Source: Corydoras sp. C115
Lineage: Eukaryota; Chordata; Actinopteri; Siluriformes; Callichthyidae
NCBI GenBank assembly: GCA_019802505.1
Contig: JAFMOC010000032.1
Span: 1,455,001 to 1,519,000, forward strand
Direction: 5' to 3'
DNA: 64,000 nt
The notes under the pieces are model-generated. The model worked only from the letters and a program-made list of their open reading frames with translations. It was not told the origin of the DNA and ran no database searches. The translations under genes were made by a program, and so were the position numbers. Shown here piece after piece: positions 1 through 26,744 of this stretch. Numbering within the stretch: the first letter of the stretch is position 1; each line of letters starts with the position of its first letter.

Positions 1-238
1 TTGCACTTTGTTCAAATGCCAAGTTAAATTGCGTTCTGTTCTGTCTGTCACTAATTGTGGTTTTTCCATTTGGCCGTAATGATAGACCTTTCATTACTAC
101 TGTTCCATGTTCACGTGGCTGCCTTAGCACGTTCACGTCGATGACAAGTTGCACACACGTTAAGTCACTGGTTTGTAGCTGCCTTTTACGTCAGTTTTCC
201 ATTCAGTCTGTCTCTTTCTAAACCAGACTCTCATGCAG

Positions 239-16379
<16,141 letters not shown>

Positions 16380-18480
16380 TCTGCTTTTTTTTAAAGAGTA
16401 TGTGCTATTTCTCTGTTGTTCATTACTTGTGCTATGAGCTTTTCTGTAATACCATGGTTCAGTGAGTAGATTTCTTACCAAATTATGTTTTCTTTTTTTG
16501 CAGTAGCATATTTCCCACAGCAATGCGCATACCTAGCTCATTCCAAATGTCATTATGTCATATTAGATCCTCGATTGAGTTCGTTCATTGTGTACCAACG
16601 TCTTGGTAGGTAGTAAACCGGTAGAAATGGAATTGAATCTTTGAGAACGAAAATAATGTTATGGACAAAATGCAATGTAAATTAAACCGAGTGCAGTTTT
16701 TGAACAAGAAATCAGTAAAGAGAAATGCCTCAGTGCCTTATTACTACTTTAATTAAAACAAATGTTGAATGCTTAGCATGTAACATTGAAGCTTTCTTAC
16801 TACAACTGGCTAAGCTAGAATACGTTTTACAAGTTTTATAAAAAAATCATCAGATGATATGAAATACATTTTTCTTTAATTGCCTCAAAATCAACATCTA
16901 TTAAAAATATCACTCAGATTTATGCATATAACCTTTATTTTATATTCAATCAATTAAATAGTTCTGAAAACCCCATTAATATGACAAAAAAATGACCTGT
17001 GCCTGATTTAATACCACTTAGTGCTACAATTGGCTTTATTTATAGCCCTTGTTTCAGTTTTACTCATCTTAACTGGGGAATATTTGCTTATTTTAATGTA
17101 GATAGATTATTTCAGTCACTTTTTTAGGAAACCTTAACTATTAGGTGCTATGGTGGCAGAGATCTTAATTCTTAACAATAAATATACCTTAATTTTAAAA
17201 TAACAATACATTTTGTTACAGTTGATCCTAAAATATTATGTAGAATTATATAACAGGATTGTACAGTATACACTACATGCAGACAAAGAAGAATTAACTG
17301 TAAAGTCACACTCTCTAATTAAACAGCCAGCACATGTTTCTTAATCAAATTAAAAATGACTAGAGCTGAGTCATTCTTCAGGACTAAATATATCACTATC
17401 TGCTCCTTCTTACCGTTAAAAACAAAAGCCCAGATACTGAGCTTCTCATTGCATATAAATGATTGCTTCCCAAAGCAATAGCAGGTGAGTGGGAGAACAA
17501 TTTCTATTTTATTTCAAACCACACACTTAATCAAAGCAGATCTGACACACATGGCAAGGTTGGTCGAGAAGCACTTTAGGTACGCAGAACGTTCCTCATC
17601 AAGAAATGAGTACACTTTAGTTGGTACTGCACATTTCAGTAGTGTGATGTTTTTACCAGACATGGCATGTTTAATGGGCGGCCATGAGAATGAGAAGGTT
17701 CACTTTCCAGACTCCAAAAACAACACAACTTAAAATAAGCAGTATAGGGAGCATAATGTACAAAGTCGTGACCTAAAGTCCAATAAAAATCTGTTGATGG
17801 ACTTCAATATTAGCACCGTGTTACCAGTTACCATTAAATATGACTAAACTGAAACAATTTTGCAAAAAAGAATAGACATATGTTCCCTCGTCTTGGTGCG
17901 AAAAGCTGCAACAGAGATATTGAAAAAGACTAATGGCTGTAATTAAAGCAACAAGTGGCTCTTAAAACTAATAACTCAGAGGTGATTGCTTTTCCAATCT
18001 TACCTTTTTCCTTGAATGCTGCAAAGCAATATATATATATAAATAATGCTATTTTAGGTTTTAATTTAAAGCTGTGTTAAAGAGAACATGACTATCAATG
18101 TGGTATTAAAATTTCTATAACTGCAGTGTTCATAGTTTATGATCATGTACAGTACTTTGAGTCATGTTTACTGAGGGTACAGATAGTAGTTATGTGGACT
18201 GTCTAAAGCAACGTTGTGGGCGTGTACCATTTCTAATCAGATCACATCATTTGTCAATTCTCAGCCTACAAGTGCCGACAAATTCATGACTTTGATCATA
18301 ACGTTACTGCTAAACAGAAATAATTCAGTCATTCGGCAGTGTACAAGAGGCAAGGTCTCATTTCCATTACAATGCTGGTCTCTGAATACCCTTCTGCCCC
18401 TTGTGCCTGCCCACATTTAAATAAAGAGCGCTGGTTTTTGCTGTAATTAATGTACCACATTCAGATTGGCATACACACAC
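16380..18480. other. 3' UTR and intergenic DNA
   Basis: AT-rich and without coding signal. Presumed cyclase 3' UTR at the left. An AATAAA lies near 17178, which is too weak to place the cleavage site. The open stretch at 17485-17733 has no ATG (it starts with GTG) and no recognisable family. Confidence 0.5.
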
Positions 18481-18489
18481 TTAGAAACG

Positions 18490-18684
18490 CACAGGCTGTC
18501 ACACTCCACGATGCATTCTGGCTTGTCCAGCTCCATCGCAGACTGAGACTATCAACATATTCATCATCATATCCTCGTCAGACCTGTCAGTGAAAAATCC
18601 ATCCATCAGAAATGGGTCAAGAGAGGGCAACCGGAAAGCAAATGGCAAGCTGATACCAGAGCATCAAGTAGTTTTGCTTGGAAA
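18490..18684 (+). other. Candidate 5' leader exon of the amine GPCR
   Basis: A block richer in G+C than its surroundings, ending at a consensus donor (GGAAA|GTGAGT at 18685). It lies 2.3 kb before the splice acceptor that precedes the GPCR start. It has a 14-codon upstream ORF (ATG at 18612, TGA ending 18653). The left boundary is a guess. The link to the GPCR is inference from spacing and orientation only. In another frame it reads NGKLIPEHQVVLLGK, so an unrelated coding exon is possible. Confidence 0.3.
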
Positions 18685-19929
18685 GTGAGTATCATCTATT
18701 TTTACCTTGTCAGCCTTAAAATGATACTTATTTAAAAATAAAAATGTAATATTGCTGCATCAGATAAGTTTGTTTGTTAGATTATTTTAATAAGAATTAA
18801 ATATGAGATCAGGTTGCTCACAGAATTAAAAAATATATATATTTATCAGTATTTGAGACTTTCTTTCTTTCTACCTAATGCTTTTTACTGCTATTTATAT
18901 ATATATTTTTTTCAATTAATCACTTTATATAAATAGGGTTAATACTAAAATTGGCTGATGTTCAGATAAAGGTCACAGCACATGCACTGTGTGTGATCGC
19001 TTTGCTCTTTCAGAATTATACTGTAATGCAGGAAGATGTCAAATCTTATCATGTAATTTTTAAATCTTTATTATGTATTTATTTTGTATTATTTTTAAAT
19101 AATATTATTCTTCCTATCATTACTATTGTTAAAATTATATTTATAATTTTTTACGCTCCTTTATAACATCATATGCTTTTCACTTTTCACACACCAATGT
19201 CAGCATTTCTGTATTTTGTTTAAAGACCTAGAGAACTTCAAGAATAAAAAAATAAAAAAATAAAAAAAATAAAAATCTCAAATGTTTAATCCTATTTCCT
19301 ATATTCAGTTATATGCTCTCTGTCCATAAAGGGGAATTAAGAATAAGACGGAGCCCTTATTGTTGTTTTAATTTGATACCAGTCTGCTACTGAAGTGGTT
19401 TGAACTTTAATATAATTAGAATATCAAGAATGTATTGGAAAAAAGTAGCAGCAACTCCTAAGTATACACTTAAAGTGATTGGCTATTTATATCTAATGGG
19501 AGATGGTATTAAATTTAATTGCCAGTCTGGGAGATGGGAAACGACCACACACACTTGCATCCTGCTGCGTTGCTCTCTGCAGTATGTCTGCACAGGCTGT
19601 TCGTAATGAACAGCTGTTTGGGTCCAAATGACCATGCATTGTTTACCGGTTTCTGTTTGTGAAGGCATGCTAAACTGGATCAAAGATGTACTTTCTTGTT
19701 TTGTAATGATGTAATTCAAAATAAGAGCCAGTTGACCACCCTATCAGCTGGGGATCCTTTTAATGATCTGTTTTTTAGGCTTTATTAGTCATTTTTTAAA
19801 ATCTATTTTACACCTGCCGTTATGTGCTTTGTTAATCAAGCCAATACCCTGCAATGAAGAGAGAAGTTTTATAACTGCTATTATACTTGGTCTAAACTTT
19901 AAAAAGTTGGTTGATTGATTTAACATGTT

Positions 19930-20040
19930 CAATAGAAAACGGAGAACCAACAGAGGACTAACAAAACGATGAAAACGGTCTGTAATTGTAAAACTACAAG
20001 TCCATCTATATGGGAAATGGAGCAAGAAAGAGAGGTGTAT
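19930..20040 (+). repeat. Unclassified dispersed repeat, copy 1 (3' part)
   Basis: Shares agagaaccaacag..gactaacaaaa, gtctgtaattgtaaaactac and ccatctatatgg with 23665-23850 (same strand) and 32776-32957 (opposite strand). Confidence 0.75.
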
Positions 20041-20574
20041 CATACACTAGCTATGTTTTAAACTTCAACAGTCCAACAGTTTGGGGAAGGCCGTTTTATA
20101 TTTTAGCATGACAGATGCATCATATACAACAAGACATTCCAAACAAATGTAGGAATCTTAAACCTTACTTAAGTGGACATAATGTGGAAATTTCAGTATA
20201 ATAAACAAATGAATGCACCTTGGACAATTCCACTTGCACAACACATCTCCCACTGGTGTTAATTAAAATTTGATTCTCAATGAAGTAAAACCATTTTAAT
20301 CCCCAATTCATCCTTGCTTGTTGATGTCAGTCTTTCCAGATGTTGTTTACAGGTCTTGTCATGGGCTGATTGTCATTTTCCCTGATTTAGCATTGTAAAT
20401 ATGTTTATATCCTCTGGAGGTTTGCATTTGCAAAGAAACATGCTTACAAGAATATAGCTGTCATTCACTCTATGACCGAAGCGCTGATTTATAGGTTTTT
20501 AAAGGTTATGGTTAAGTCTTTCTACTTTATAAATATTTATACCATATAAATATAGAGTTATATACCATATAAAT

Positions 20575-20880
20575 ATTTATACCACTATATGGACAAAGGT
20601 ATTAGGACACATACACATTACACAGAGAGAATCTTTAATGACATCCAAGTTGTTTTTCCTTTTGCAGCTATAACAGCATTTCTTGAAAAGCTTTCTTGAA
20701 CACTTTAAAAAGCATCTGTGGGAATTTTTGCCCATTCATTTAAAAGAGCATTCTTGAGCTAAGTTATTAATGTGAAAGAGGGCTTTGCTTCCAATCTCAG
20801 GTCTAGTTCATCCCAAAGGTGTTTGATGGGGTTGGAAAGCTGGAAGCATACGATTGTCCAAATACATAATATTACAGGTG
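20575..20880. repeat. Tc1-like relic
   Basis: Begins cactatatggacaaaggtattaggacac, the terminal motif of a common fish Tc1-like family. It is followed by transposon-like text (..gttggaaagctggaagcat..). Non-coding and diverged. Confidence 0.55.
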
Positions 20881-21015
20881 CCTTATTTTAAACACGTTGG
20901 CAATAGGACCAAATAAATCATCTAATTTATAGTAATTAAGTCAGGATAGTTAAAGTTCTCTTACATTGATAAACATTAACTTATGTCTTTGCTTCCCCAG
21001 GGATCCGAGGAAACC

Positions 21016-22089
21016 ATGGAAAACATTTCAGAAGTCATGAAAGACATTAACGACTCATTTGTTGGTCATTTTGAACTCTGTGCCAAAACGAGAAACCTAA
21101 GCATCCGTGTTGCCCTGTACCTTTTTATAACCACTGGGATCTTCTGCACCGTAGTTGGCAATTTCCTGGTGGTGCTGGCGATTGCTTATTTTAAACAACT
21201 TCAGTCCCACACCAACTCATTCGTCATGTCATTGGCAGTGGCTGATTTTTTGGTCGGCTTGGTGGTCATGCCCTATAGCATGGTGCGAACCGTGGAAGGT
21301 TGCTGGCATTTTGGTGCAACTTTTTGCCAAGTGCACTCCAGCCTGGATGTTATGCTCTGCACCGCCTCCATCTTTCACCTCAGCTGCATTGCCTTTGATC
21401 GGTACTATGCTGTCTGTAACCCACTTGTTTATTCATTTAAAATGTCTCATAACCGTGTGGCTTTGCTAATAGTGATGTGTTGGGTTGTTCCCCTGCTCAT
21501 CTCTTTTGGTCCTATTCTCCTGGGGTTGCACAAGCTTGGTGTGGATGTGGCCCTACCTGGGAACGTATGCATTTTTTTGGTAAATGGAGTCTATGCTGTC
21601 GTTGCATCACTGGTGGCATTTTACCTGCCTATGGGTACCATGTTGGTTGCTTACTGGAAAATCTACAAAGCAGCCAGGCGCCAGGCCATGCAGATAAGTG
21701 CTGTAGAGGCTCAGATGGCAGCAGGGGTTGGCAAAGACTCCAGCAAGAAACAGAAACAACGCAACTATTTGAAGAGAGAGAGAAAAGCGGCAAAGACCCT
21801 GGGCATCATAATGGGAGTCTTTCTCCTTTTTTGGATGCCATTTTTCACTGTGAACATTGTAGATCCTTTCATAGAGTACAGTACAACCGAGGAGATATGG
21901 GATGTCTTCCTTTGGCTAGGTTACGTGAACTCCTCTTTGAACCCCTTCCTGTATGGTTTTTTCAACAGATCCTTCCGTAGGGCTTTTCTAATGATCATTG
22001 GCTGCAGGATATGTCTGCCTGGGGCAGTTCCAGGTATAGACCTTTCTCACACAAGGAAAGATATAACTGACCGGGTGGAGAACAAGTAG
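21016..22089 (+). CDS. Amine-type class A GPCR, 5-HT4 / trace-amine-receptor-like
   Basis: 357-residue seven-transmembrane receptor. The ATG at 21016 has a perfect Kozak context (gaaaccATGG). An earlier in-frame ATG (20983) lies before a strong acceptor (gcttccccag, ending 21000) and is probably intronic. Glycosylation sequons are at N3, N12 and N27. Disulfide C104-C185. Amine-anchoring D111 (3.32), DRY 128-130, S198 in TM5, W273-x-x-F276-F277-x-x-N280 in TM6, W300 and Y303 in TM7, NPxxY at 309-313. TM2-TM3 (MPYSMVRTVE.CW, DVMLCTASI) reads like trace-amine receptors. TM5-TM8 (VAFYLP, NIVDPFIEY, WLGYVNSSLNPFLY, SFRRAFL) reads like 5-HT4. The strict TAAR TM7 fingerprint is broken (NRSF instead of Y-x-W-F). 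A biogenic amine ligand is likely; which one is not determinable. It is convergent with adra1d. Confidence 0.9.
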   Translation: MENISEVMKDINDSFVGHFELCAKTRNLSIRVALYLFITTGIFCTVVGNFLVVLAIAYFKQLQSHTNSFVMSLAVADFLVGLVVMPYSMVRTVEGCWHFGATFCQVHSSLDVMLCTASIFHLSCIAFDRYYAVCNPLVYSFKMSHNRVALLIVMCWVVPLLISFGPILLGLHKLGVDVALPGNVCIFLVNGVYAVVASLVAFYLPMGTMLVAYWKIYKAARRQAMQISAVEAQMAAGVGKDSSKKQKQRNYLKRERKAAKTLGIIMGVFLLFWMPFFTVNIVDPFIEYSTTEEIWDVFLWLGYVNSSLNPFLYGFFNRSFRRAFLMIIGCRICLPGAVPGIDLSHTRKDITDRVENK

Positions 22090-22214
22090 AATTAGGATTC
22101 CACATGATGTTTTGAGTATACAATAATCAGGGATAATACCGGTATTAATAGACAAACATTTAAAAGTAATAACACTGTTTTGGGGTTCATGGTAGAAAAT
22201 CAGCTATACAATTA

Positions 22215-22220
22215 AATAAA
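22215..22220 (+). terminator. Candidate poly(A) signal AATAAA
   Basis: Canonical hexamer 126 nt after the GPCR stop codon. In AT-rich DNA this is only suggestive. Confidence 0.35.
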
Positions 22221-22894
22221 TGAGTATGCTTCTAATGTTCTACCTTGTGTACAAATGAGTTATTTCACTGAATGTTGAATGGTTCAGACAGCCGCTGTTT
22301 GTCTGGTTAGGAAAACATTAAGCCGGTGGCTCTATATTCGTTTAATAAGGGCTCTGAATAATGTTATATAGAACATCTAACATAATATTAAAGTAAAGGG
22401 ATAGCAAAACTATTTTCATTATCCAAGTATCTCATTCCTTATTCTATTCTTAGAGTAGACAAAATGGCCTAAAGACTGGCACCAGCTTGTCTACCCTTAA
22501 GGAGGTGGTGGGGGGTGTTATTGTTTGTTCTGTAAACTCTCCAAATGTTCCTAGAACAATTTGAATTACAGGCTGCAATGTCCTTCTGTTCTTGTCTGTC
22601 TAAAACAGGAAGTATTTGTGATGAGTTGAAACACATACTGCATGCACTCATGTCCTCTTAATTATCATGCCTAAAGCCTATTCAGTCTATCTAGGACAGC
22701 AAGGTTTACAAAGAGAACATCTGACTCCTTAAAAAAATGGTGACATGTTGACAAAATTATTGGTTGTAATCAGTTTTGTAGAGTGTTTATGTAGTACAGT
22801 CTAAGAGGAAATTAAAGATCATCTGCACTGATGGTGAATTTCTATAGTCCTATTCAACTTGTCTAAAGGTTTCCTCAGCTAGTGAATGTTGTGT

Positions 22895-23085
22895 GCTCAC
22901 AATCACACAGACACACTATATAGGGGCAATTCAGAGCAGCCATTTACCTTAAATCCATGTTTTTGGATGGTGAGAGAAATGGAGAACCTGGAGAAAACCC
23001 ACGCGGACATAGAGAGAGCATGGAAACTCCACCCGAATCAGGATAAACCTGGATTCCCAGCGTTGAGAGGCCAGCATCATGCCGC
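22895..23085 (-). repeat. tRNA-derived SINE, reverse, partial
   Basis: Reads ..cacactatatagggg.., ..ccatgtttttgga.., ..aaacccacgcggaca.., ..ggaaactccacc.., ..atgccgccac. The 3' tail is missing. Confidence 0.8.
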
Positions 23086-23664
23086 CACTACAATAATTCA
23101 TTACTGTTACTTCTGTGGATTTACAGCACAAAGCTGTTTCACTTATATTCATTATAATAAAATGTCTGATTACCATGCTTTGAATTAAAATATTAAAATC
23201 TACCCTATCATTTTAAATATCTACAAATAATGCACACCTTCAGTTACATGAAGAGTTTAAAAGAAATGAGATAAGGACTGCCTGCAGTGGTGATCATGAG
23301 GTCAGGTGAGATGAAAAGGAAATTGGGAAAACTGGCTGCAGCCAAGAAAAGAATACTTGCACTCAGCATTGTTTTATATATGTGTATATATATAAATATA
23401 TGTCAAAAACCTTAGACTATTTCCTTTCTCTCGCTCTCGCTTGCTGTTATGAACTTTTATTTTGACAACTTCTCTCCTCCTTAACATTTTCCTCTATAGA
23501 TTTGACTCATTATTATACTCAGCTGGTTTGTTTTCAGTTAATTAATTCTTCTATGTTCTGATTGGTTCATTTTGGTTATATAAGAATTCTTTTCATGTGC
23601 AAATGTTTGTTGTAGGCTGGGTTTTATCCTGGTCATGATCATAACTATCTGTTTGTGGCTGCAC

Positions 23665-23850
23665 TGCAGTGTCAGTGCACTGCAGAACTGACAATAAACA
23701 ATCCACCACCCAAATTATACCTGTACTGTGATGGCCCTGACTAATAGAGAACCAACAGGCACTAACAAAAAAAAAACTGATGGACTACACAGTCTGTAAT
23801 TGTAAAACTACAAAATCCATCTATATGGTAAGTGGAGAACAAAGACAAGG
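23665..23850 (+). repeat. Unclassified dispersed repeat, copy 2
   Basis: Shares gcagaactgacaataaacaa, tccaccacccaaat, ctgtgatgg.cctgac and ccatctatatgg with the reverse-strand copy at 32776-32957. The region just before it (23570-23660) has tatataag and may belong to the same element. Confidence 0.8.
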
Positions 23851-23853
23851 CAT

Positions 23854-23867
23854 TGTGTGTGTGTGTA

Positions 23868-23937
<70 letters not shown>

Positions 23938-24047
23938 CACACACACATACTCACACTCACACAATAAGTTGTCTTTACAAATGTCCCTAATTATTCCTGA
24001 AAAAAAAAAAAAAAAAAATAAATAAATAAAAAATAAATAAATAAATA

Positions 24048-24107
<60 letters not shown>
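23854..24107. repeat. (GT)/(TA)/(CA) and poly-A/(AAAT)/(TA) microsatellite pair
   Basis: (GT)n near 23854 and (TA)n 23876-23930 run into (AC)-rich DNA to about 23960. A poly-A at 24000-24018 is followed by (AAAT)n and (TA)n to 24106. Confidence 0.95.
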
Positions 24108-24108
<1 letters not shown>

Positions 24109-26190
24109 CTAGGGAAGTTTTTATTGTCATATAACAATATAATTTAAAAGTCCTGCTGTTATATTCTTGGGGTACATGGACACATTTCACAAAAGTTCCT
24201 AACATGTACTTAAAATGAACTTAAAAAGGAGTACTTAATTTCTTCAAAAACACAGAGGCAGTAATTACCTTCATCTGAATATTTTGTTTCCAAGGGGATA
24301 ACTTTTACTTGTAGATTTTTGACTTTTTGTGTACTTTGGAACTTTGGAACTTAGATGGGTTTGTTAATGATTCTTACAAAAATAAAATGACTGCTGTATA
24401 ATAAAATGCCATGTTTGATGGTTTGGCTACGGAGCGGGAAATTAAACTCGCGAAGTACATAATGTCCTTACATCTCATGCCTTAGGTAAGGTTTAATGCT
24501 AATTCTTTCTCTTTTCACTGATTTATAACTGTGTGTAAAAAAAAAAAAAAAAGTGTTCATGAATTTACACTTGCCAATTTGAAATGAACTGTGAGGAAAA
24601 CAAAAAGAGAATCAGAATTTTTTTAAGATCTTATTTAATTCATATGATATTAGACACCAATGAACGTAATCACAGCTGCAAATACGAATGATTTCCGAAC
24701 ACGTCTCAAGTGATTTACACACAAGATCAACTCTCGTTATAATCAGTGGTCAGTAATGACTTGACTTCCATTAGAAATGAACATTTCATTTAAATCTATT
24801 ATACTTTTTAATATCATTTTATTTAAAGCTTCCTGATGTCATTTGAATAATGATCTAAATATTTAGACCTTATGCACGTAACATAACGATAACATTCTTA
24901 TCCAAACACTGCAAAATGTACAACACCCCTGCTTTAATGTTGTCTTAAAACAAATCTAAATTACATTTTGATATGAACCCATTTACATTGTTTCCATTAT
25001 TTGCTGAATTTATTGAGTGAAAAAATTACGTATAAAAAAGTTTCTATTTAATATTCATAATTATTCATTTATATCATGTCTTTTTTTCTCATCAATTATG
25101 AAAAATATATTTAGTAGCTGAGCTTTAAGACATTCAGAAGCTTTGCAGTTGAGGATATTAATGGTTTTTACTTAGAAATGCATTAAAACATGGACTATGA
25201 CCAGAGGTGTACGCAAAATTTTGCACAACACTTGTAAATGCAACAGTTTGCCTCAGCAGTGTCTAAATGGCTTGCAGTGTTGCTGGATTTCAGATTGCTT
25301 GAATATCTCACAGTTAAATATTGTTCTTCCCCCCGTATCGTGCACTTTAACTCCATTCAAACAGATTGTTATGGTTTTGCTGAGCTCTGTTTGGGTAAGA
25401 CTATCTTGCTCTGTATGAATGTCACTCAATTCATTAGAATGGTCGTATTAAAAGGTTACATGAACTTAAAACAGTGCACAGTACATTTTGAAGCTGCATT
25501 CCATTTAGGAGGTAGCTCCCTTAATAGCTGCCCCCTATAATAACACAAGTCTAACTGGCAACGGTTTCCCCCCCAAAAAAAAACTTTGGCAGAATCTGAG
25601 GCCATGCTATGTTAGTGATAGTGTATGGATGTGTAAGAATCACCAAACCTGCTCATATGAATTTACTGACTATAATATTTAATCAGTCCGAAACTAGTAC
25701 TGTGTCAGAATGAGAATAATTTATTATTATTTTTTTTTCTGGTTACTACTTTTGTTTATGCCATGTTATTGTTACTTTCAAAAATGGAAGGAAACCAGTC
25801 TTATTAAAATGGTATGTGACAGTTATTAATTTTTCACTGCTGCCAAAACCAACTGATTCTTTTGCATGTGCCAATGTTGCCTTTCCATTGGTTCCATAAC
25901 CACCGTTTGTGTGATGCCACTTGTGTTTTAGGAAAAGCAGTAGTTTTACTATACAAGTAACAAAAGAAACATTGTACTTTCGAAAACAACAGGAAATTTT
26001 GAAATCATTGAAAATGCATTTAGCCATTAAACAATTTCTATTCTTGTTTTCTGGTTCAGAACCGTGTCTCGATTGTGCTTTGGTCAGACCGCCCATTGAA
26101 TGTCTGTTTCTGAGCAGAAATAGTATCATCATCCTGTAAAACAGTCAACATAATAATCATAAAAAAGTTTTAGGCAGTAAGAATATCTTT

Positions 26191-26744
26191 TTAGATATCA
26201 GTCTCCCTCAGACCGTAGCATTCCGTCAGGTCATAAATCTGGTAGCCACTGGGTTCGCTGCACTCATTGTAGATCCCCATGGCTATAGTATCAATCTCAG
26301 TTCTGTCCAGGGAAGGTATGGCGCTTTTTCCTGTGCCACTTTTGATCTTGTTAGACAAGTTGTTCATCTTTTCCTTCAGATGGAATGATGATTTCTGGAG
26401 GGGAGGGAAGAAGCTCCAGCTCTTGATTTGCACTGAGCTACCTTTACCCTGGCATGAGAATATGGAGCCACCACAGGACTCATGAATGGAGAACCCTGGC
26501 CTGTAGTTTTCCCTTGGGACTTTGGTCTGGTTTTTGATGGCCGTGCGCCAGCGTTGGTCATAGAACCGGCGCAGACTACGCCGTCGACGGTGACACTGGC
26601 AGTGGAGCAGACGTGTAAAGGCGCGTTGGAACTCTTTGCTGGAGCAAGGGTAGATGACTGGGTTGATACAGCTGTTGAAATAGCCCAGCCAAAAAATGAC
26701 CTTGAACACAATGTCTGAAGGTTTCAGTGCAGGAAAAAAAGAGC
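26191..26744 (-). CDS. adra1d: adra1d exon 2 (TM7 and C-terminal tail)
   Basis: Two bases completing Gly318, then 183 codons and TAA. It starts SFFPALKPSDIVFKVIFWLG. The tail has HCQCHRRRRSLRRF (palmitoylation cysteines and basic run) and ends in the PDZ motif ETDI. Confidence 0.96.

Larger units (their letters stand above)
22090..26190. other. Intergenic space between two convergent receptor genes
   Basis: 4.1 kb with no coding exon. Holds a SINE fragment, two microsatellite clusters and a repeat copy (listed separately). Candidate adra1d poly(A) signal AATAAA on the minus strand near 25725-25720. Confidence 0.6.

Noticed and set aside
16840..17300. Search for additional cyclase exons after 16379
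   Set aside because: The TAG in exon 14 follows a complete NPR-type C-terminus. No GC-C or retinal-type extension is seen downstream.
20983..21015. Earlier ATG giving a receptor start MSLLPQGSEET
   Set aside because: It precedes a strong splice acceptor (..cttccccag at 21000), so it is probably intronic. The ATG at 21016 has the better context and fits the family N-terminus length.
25746..26132. 128-codon minus-strand frame just past adra1d
   Set aside because: Lies in the probable adra1d 3' UTR. Lys/Leu/Phe-rich noise with no recognisable motif.
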